DNA of 9,949 nucleotides, taken from the NCBI GenBank assembly GCA_944345045.1, contig CALVMI010000090.1, forward strand, positions 1-9,949, in the 5' to 3' direction. Both the position numbers and the translations under genes were made by a program. Every line of letters starts with the position of its first letter. The stretch's first letter is position 1. The stretch comes from an uncultured Bacilli bacterium (GTDB taxonomy: Bacteria; Bacillota_I; Bacilli_A; RF39; UBA660). The notes under the pieces were generated by a model. It was given only the letters and a program-made list of their open reading frames with translations. It was not told the origin of the DNA and ran no database searches. Shown here piece after piece: positions 7,243 through 9,949 of the stretch.

Positions 7243-7268
7243 AAAAAACCAAGAGACATATCTCTTGG
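7243..7268 (-). terminator. Rho-independent terminator after tsf
   Basis: On the minus strand CCAAGAGA, loop TATG and TCTCTTGG form a perfect 8-bp hairpin (arms 7261-7268 and 7249-7256), followed directly by TTTTTT (7248-7243). It begins 9 nt after the tsf stop codon and ends the rpsB-tsf transcript. This explains why the next gene and the hrcA operon need their own promoters. Confidence 0.95.
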
Positions 7269-7277
7269 CCAAATAAA

Positions 7278-8153
7278 TTAATTACCTTTAACTTGATTCA
7301 TTACTTCTTGAGCGAAGTCATCATTTCTTTTTTCCATTCCTTCGCCAACTTCATAACGAATAGCTAAAACAATTTCCCCGCCATTATTTTTAACATAATT
7401 AGCTACAGAAAGACTACCATCTTTAATAAATGGTTGTTCTGTCAAACAAATTTCTTTAAAGTATTTTTGAACTCTTCCTTCAACCATTTTTTCAGCAATC
7501 TCAGGAGATTTTCCTTCATTTACAGCAGCTTCTTTTTGAATTTCTCTTTCGCGTGCTACAACGCTTTCTGGAACATCTTTAATACTTGTGTATAAAGGTT
7601 TCATCGCAGCTTGTTGCATTGCAACATCTTTAGCAACACTTTCATTAGCGCCCTTTAAAACAACTAAACTAGCAATTTTACCACCCATATGAATGTATTT
7701 GCCAAAGCATTCACCTTCATTTAAAGTAACACTTTCAAAGCGTCTAAAAGATAACTTTTCACCAATTTTAGCAATTTTAGCTACAAGCAAATCTTTAATT
7801 GTCCCATCTTCAAATGAAAGAGCCATTGCTTCATCCATTGTTTTCGCATCACTATTTAAAATCGTATTACCGATATTATCAATCATTGTTTTAAATTCTT
7901 CATTTTTACTAACAAAATCTGTTTCAGAATTCACTTCCAAAATGACAGCTTTATTTTCATTAGTATAAATATTCGCTAAACCTTCAGCAGCAATTCTACT
8001 TTCCTTTTTTGTTGCTTTTAAAATTCCTTTTTCTCTTAAATAATCTTCAGCTTTAGTCATATCTCCATTTGTTTCTACTAAAGCTTTTTTACAATCAAGC
8101 ATTCCAGCTCCTGTTTTTTCTCTTAGTTCTTTAACCATTGCAGCTGTTACCAT
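7278..8153 (-). CDS. tsf: Translation elongation factor Ts (EF-Ts)
   Basis: EF-Ts is the guanine nucleotide exchange factor that regenerates EF-Tu-GTP during protein synthesis. The 291 residues start with the UBA-like domain (about 1-45), containing REKTGAGMLDCKKAL (11-25). The EF-Tu-contact signature TDFVSKNEEF follows at 78-87, with the core subdomains thereafter. It is full length compared with the usual 280-295. The ATG at 8153 has AAAGGAAG upstream and gives the expected TAAMVKELR start; an internal Met6 has no better site. It follows rpsB after 19 nt, the classical rpsB-tsf pair, and is closed by a strong terminator. The pyrH and frr genes that often follow are absent here. Confidence 0.99.
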   Translation of the reverse strand: MVTAAMVKELREKTGAGMLDCKKALVETNGDMTKAEDYLREKGILKATKKESRIAAEGLANIYTNENKAVILEVNSETDFVSKNEEFKTMIDNIGNTILNSDAKTMDEAMALSFEDGTIKDLLVAKIAKIGEKLSFRRFESVTLNEGECFGKYIHMGGKIASLVVLKGANESVAKDVAMQQAAMKPLYTSIKDVPESVVAREREIQKEAAVNEGKSPEIAEKMVEGRVQKYFKEICLTEQPFIKDGSLSVANYVKNNGGEIVLAIRYEVGEGMEKRNDDFAQEVMNQVKGN

Positions 8154-8172
8154 AGTCTAATCTTCCTTTCTT

Positions 8173-9117
8173 TTATTTAGATAAAGCTTGTAAAAGATCA
8201 TCTTTTTTCATTGTAGAATATCCTTTAATACCAGCTTCTTTTGCCATAGCTTTTAATTCAGCCAAAGTTTTTTTACTATAATCTTCAGTTTCATTATTTA
8301 CTTCTTCTTCATGAACTTCTTCAATGGCTGGTTCAATTTTTTCTTCTACTTTTTCTTTTACAACTTTTTCTTCTTTTTTAGGTGCTTTTTCTTTAGAAGT
8401 TTCTTTTTCTTCTTCAACTGTATAATCAACCATTTCTAAATGATTTACTTCACAAATTGCATTAGTTAATGCTCCTAAAACAACCTTAATAGAACGAACA
8501 GCGTCATCATTACCAGGTAAAACATAATCAACTGTATCTGGATCACAATTCGTATCAATTAAACCAAACACAGGAATATTTAACTTATGAGCTTCACGAA
8601 TCGCATTTTCTTCCTTTTTAGAATCAACAATAAATAAAGCTTGAGGAAGTTTAGTCATTCCACGAATACCTTCAAGTAAACGATTTAACTTATCATATTC
8701 CTTCTTTAATTTAATAACTTCTTTTTTAGGTAATACTTCAAAAGTACCATCTTTTTCCATTTTTTCAATTTCTTCTAAACGATTAACTCTTTTACGAATC
8801 GTTCTAAAGTTTGTTAATGTACCACCAAGCCAACGTTCAGTAACATAAAAAGAATTACTTCTTAAAGCTTCTTCTTTACATACTTCACCAGCTTGTTTCT
8901 TTGTTCCTACATATAGAAAAGTACCACCATTTTCAGCGATTTTTTTAATCTCTTCATATGCAGCTTCCATACATTCAACAGTTTTGTCTAGATCAATAAT
9001 ATAAATATCATCTCTAGCTCCAAAAATATAAGGTTTCATCTTAGGATTCCATCTTTTTGTTTGATGCCCAAAATGAACTCCAGCTTCTAATAATACATTC
9101 TTAGAAACTACGGCCAT
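8173..9117 (-). CDS. rpsB: 30S ribosomal protein S2 with a C-terminal charged linker and Rho-N/SAP-like domain
   Basis: S2 binds the small ribosomal subunit between head and body near S1 and is needed for translation initiation. Residues 1 to about 230 are ordinary S2: GVHFGHQTKRWNPKM (13-27), then FLYVGTKKQAGEV, RWLGGTLTNFRTI and PVFGLIDTNCDPD. Usual S2 proteins end near 230-260 residues; this one has 314. The extra part is a Lys/Glu-rich low-complexity linker (about 237-281) and a short module (282-314) with TLAELKAMAKEAGIKGYS followed by KKDDLLQAL. That resembles the Rho N-terminal/SAP-like helical fold that binds nucleic acid. The frame runs unbroken into the extension and stops 19 nt before tsf, so it is not a fusion error. 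The start has AAGGAGGATG upstream. The domain call rests on pattern recognition. Confidence 0.97.
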   Translation of the reverse strand: MAVVSKNVLLEAGVHFGHQTKRWNPKMKPYIFGARDDIYIIDLDKTVECMEAAYEEIKKIAENGGTFLYVGTKKQAGEVCKEEALRSNSFYVTERWLGGTLTNFRTIRKRVNRLEEIEKMEKDGTFEVLPKKEVIKLKKEYDKLNRLLEGIRGMTKLPQALFIVDSKKEENAIREAHKLNIPVFGLIDTNCDPDTVDYVLPGNDDAVRSIKVVLGALTNAICEVNHLEMVDYTVEEEKETSKEKAPKKEEKVVKEKVEEKIEPAIEEVHEEEVNNETEDYSKKTLAELKAMAKEAGIKGYSTMKKDDLLQALSK

Positions 9118-9233
9118 AAAAACATCCTCCTTCGTTACATCTTCTGCCTAGATCTACTCACCTTTTTCACTCGATGCCACGAGCACTCGAAAAAGATAAT
9201 CCCTAGTGCATGTTTATTTGCTTTTACAAAGCC
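9118..9233 (-). promoter_or_regulatory. Structured 5' leader of rpsB, possible autoregulatory element
   Basis: The space between the predicted rpsB start of transcription and its ATG is about 115 nt, long for a simple leader. It can fold into a hairpin with 7-bp outer arms (9162-9168 with 9189-9195) and an inner 4-bp stem (9170-9173 with 9180-9183) around the loop TGGCAT. A smaller 5-bp stem lies at 9220-9224 with 9228-9232. The AAGGAGG site lies near 9124-9130, outside these stems. S2 is known to repress its own operon through the mRNA leader in several bacteria, so a similar role is possible. I cannot assign it to a known leader family. Confidence 0.5.
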
Positions 9234-9239
9234 ACCGTT

Positions 9240-9268
9240 ATTGTATCAAAAAAAAGAATTCGAAACAA
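9240..9268 (-). promoter_or_regulatory. Putative promoter of the rpsB-tsf operon
   Basis: On the minus strand TACAAT (9245-9240) is a good -10 box. A poor -35 candidate, TTGTTT, lies 17 nt upstream (9268-9263). The spacer is T-rich. It sits just after the stop codon of the upstream gene, and I see no terminator hairpin between them, so read-through from that gene is also possible. Confidence 0.45.
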
Positions 9269-9269
9269 G

Positions 9270-9716
9270 TTAAATTGCTTTATTTATCATATTTTTTAAT
9301 ACTTTTTTCACCAATACATTCATTTCTTTAGCATCATATTTTCCAATTTTATATAAAAACTGCTCTTTTTCCACTTTCAAAGGAACTTCCATTCTAATAA
9401 AAGATTCTTTTTGTAAACCCAAATCACAATAATTTTTGATTTTAATTCTTTGATAAGAATCCGCTTGCGAAGTAATTTTTAAAACATAGTAATTTCTTTG
9501 ATCATTTAAAATCAAGTGACCATGGCCATCATCAATAACTAAAACAGGTCGATTCATTGTTTCAAAAAATACTCTCTCTTCTTTTACCACCAACAAAGGA
9601 ATCTTACAAATCCAAATATCCCCAAAACAAGGCACATCAAAACTATCTTCAAAAACAAAATCAGCAAAAAATTCATTCTGTAATTCAAAAAACTTTAATT
9701 CACTCAATATTTCCAT
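9270..9716 (-). CDS. PemK/MazF-family (type II toxin-like) protein, no antitoxin visible
   Basis: Counted from the ATG at 9716 the protein has 148 residues. The core fits the PemK/MazF beta-barrel family, whose toxin members are mRNA endoribonucleases. It has FGDIWICKIP (about 31-40), RPVLVIDD (56-63), YYVLKITSQ (76-84), then LGLQKESFIRMEV (99-111) and a closing KIGKYDAKEM (123-132). These are in the order seen in the family. The frame continues upstream to a TTG at 9782, adding 22 mostly hydrophobic and helical residues. No start here has a convincing Shine-Dalgarno, so the true N-terminus is open. No small antitoxin gene lies next to it: an RNA-like block is upstream and rpsB downstream. 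It may be a solitary, domesticated or inactive family member. I rate the family call as probable and toxicity as unknown. Confidence 0.72.
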   Translation of the reverse strand: MEILSELKFFELQNEFFADFVFEDSFDVPCFGDIWICKIPLLVVKEERVFFETMNRPVLVIDDGHGHLILNDQRNYYVLKITSQADSYQRIKIKNYCDLGLQKESFIRMEVPLKVEKEQFLYKIGKYDAKEMNVLVKKVLKNMINKAI

Positions 9717-9800
9717 AGCAAATATTTTAGCAAAAGAAAAAGCGCTTTGCAAATAAAGACTTTTAATCACTTTAACGCACAAGCTATTACAATGTGGATA

Positions 9801-9949
9801 ACTAGGCTCGCAACCCCTGCCGCACTTTATCGCGGCTGGGCCCCCATTTTTAGGTTTCCTACAGACTTAGGGTATACGGTGATTCTTCCGTTCCACTTCC
9901 TCCACTGATTTTCACGTTAGAGTTTAGATATAAGGCGGGGGAAACGCCA
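9801..9949. ncRNA. GC-rich, structured RNA-like block, unidentified and cut by the window end
   Basis: About 51% of these 149 bases are G or C, against roughly 30% around them, which is typical of a structural RNA in an AT-rich genome. No long reading frame covers the block. It contains several local inverted repeats. GCCGC/GCGGC (9819-9823 with 9832-9836) has flanking C and G runs. TAGG/CCTA (9851-9854 with 9858-9861) has a 3-base loop. ACGG/CCGT (9876-9879 with 9888-9891) and GGCG/CGCC (9934-9937 with 9945-9948) are the others. Being upstream of minus-strand genes, it is most likely transcribed from the minus strand, but the strand is not proven. I did not find the hallmark motifs of SRP RNA, tmRNA, RNase P RNA, T-box or common riboswitches. 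Confidence 0.4.

Noticed and set aside
7223..7262. Two plus-strand TTGACA hexamers (7223-7228 and 7234-7239) as a promoter
   Set aside because: No acceptable -10 box follows at 16-18 nt and there is no plus-strand gene downstream.
7693..7968. Plus-strand 91-codon frame opposite tsf
   Set aside because: It lies antisense to conserved EF-Ts sequence and has hydrophobic low-complexity composition only.
9793..9801. Replication origin
   Set aside because: There is only one DnaA-box match and no dnaA or dnaN gene, box cluster or unwinding element in the window.
9783..9949. SRP RNA, tmRNA, RNase P RNA, T-box or common riboswitch identity for the GC-rich block
   Set aside because: A stretch reading GTGCGGCAGGGGTTGC looks like the 3' side of SRP RNA, but the GGAAGGAAGCAG-type loop is missing upstream. 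RNase P and tmRNA core motifs and the T-box motif are also absent in the visible part.
1..9949. CRISPR arrays, insertion sequences, prophage or defence island
   Set aside because: I found no regular direct repeats, no transposase or integrase frames and no terminal inverted repeats. The gene content is housekeeping.

Overview
The window is AT-rich (roughly 30% GC by eye) and looks like chromosomal DNA of a low-GC Gram-positive bacterium (Firmicutes, Bacilli/Erysipelotrichia-like or a mollicute relative with the standard code). Four things suggest this. The heat-shock operon is headed by hrcA with CIRCE operators. DnaK is of the short Gram-positive type. Shine-Dalgarno sites are strong (AAGGAGG). 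TGG is used for Trp, for example in DnaK. I cannot name the genus.

Every gene I can support lies on the minus strand, so transcription runs from high to low coordinates. Region 1 (about 9783-9949) is a GC-rich block (about 51% GC) that looks like a structured RNA cut by the window end; I could not identify it. Region 2 (9270-9716, possibly to 9782) is a stand-alone PemK/MazF-like protein gene with no visible antitoxin. Region 3 (7243-9268) is the translation operon: putative promoter, structured leader, rpsB with an unusual C-terminal extension, tsf, and a textbook intrinsic terminator. Region 4 (6770-7156) is a small membrane-anchored protein of unknown function.

Region 5 (1-6773) is the chaperone operon, in the order hrcA, grpE, orf102, dnaK, pepF, dnaJ (dnaJ is cut at its 3' end). 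It starts from a consensus sigma-A promoter (TTGACA-N17-TATAAT) with two CIRCE-like operators, one over the -35 and one at the predicted transcription start. HrcA should repress the operon. DnaK, DnaJ and GrpE form the Hsp70 cycle, and PepF may degrade the peptides produced under stress. Two genes are not part of the classical operon: a small protein of unknown function between grpE and dnaK, and the oligopeptidase between dnaK and dnaJ. Three junctions share an identical 8-nt ATGAATAA overlap, so translation is probably coupled. A 13-bp stem-loop separates dnaK from pepF-dnaJ and may reduce downstream expression.

Most of the window is conserved housekeeping DNA. The parts worth a second look are orf102, the S2 extension, the orphan PemK-like gene, the unidentified RNA-like block, and the compact dual-CIRCE promoter. 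I saw no CRISPR array, insertion sequence or prophage gene, and no convincing plus-strand gene.
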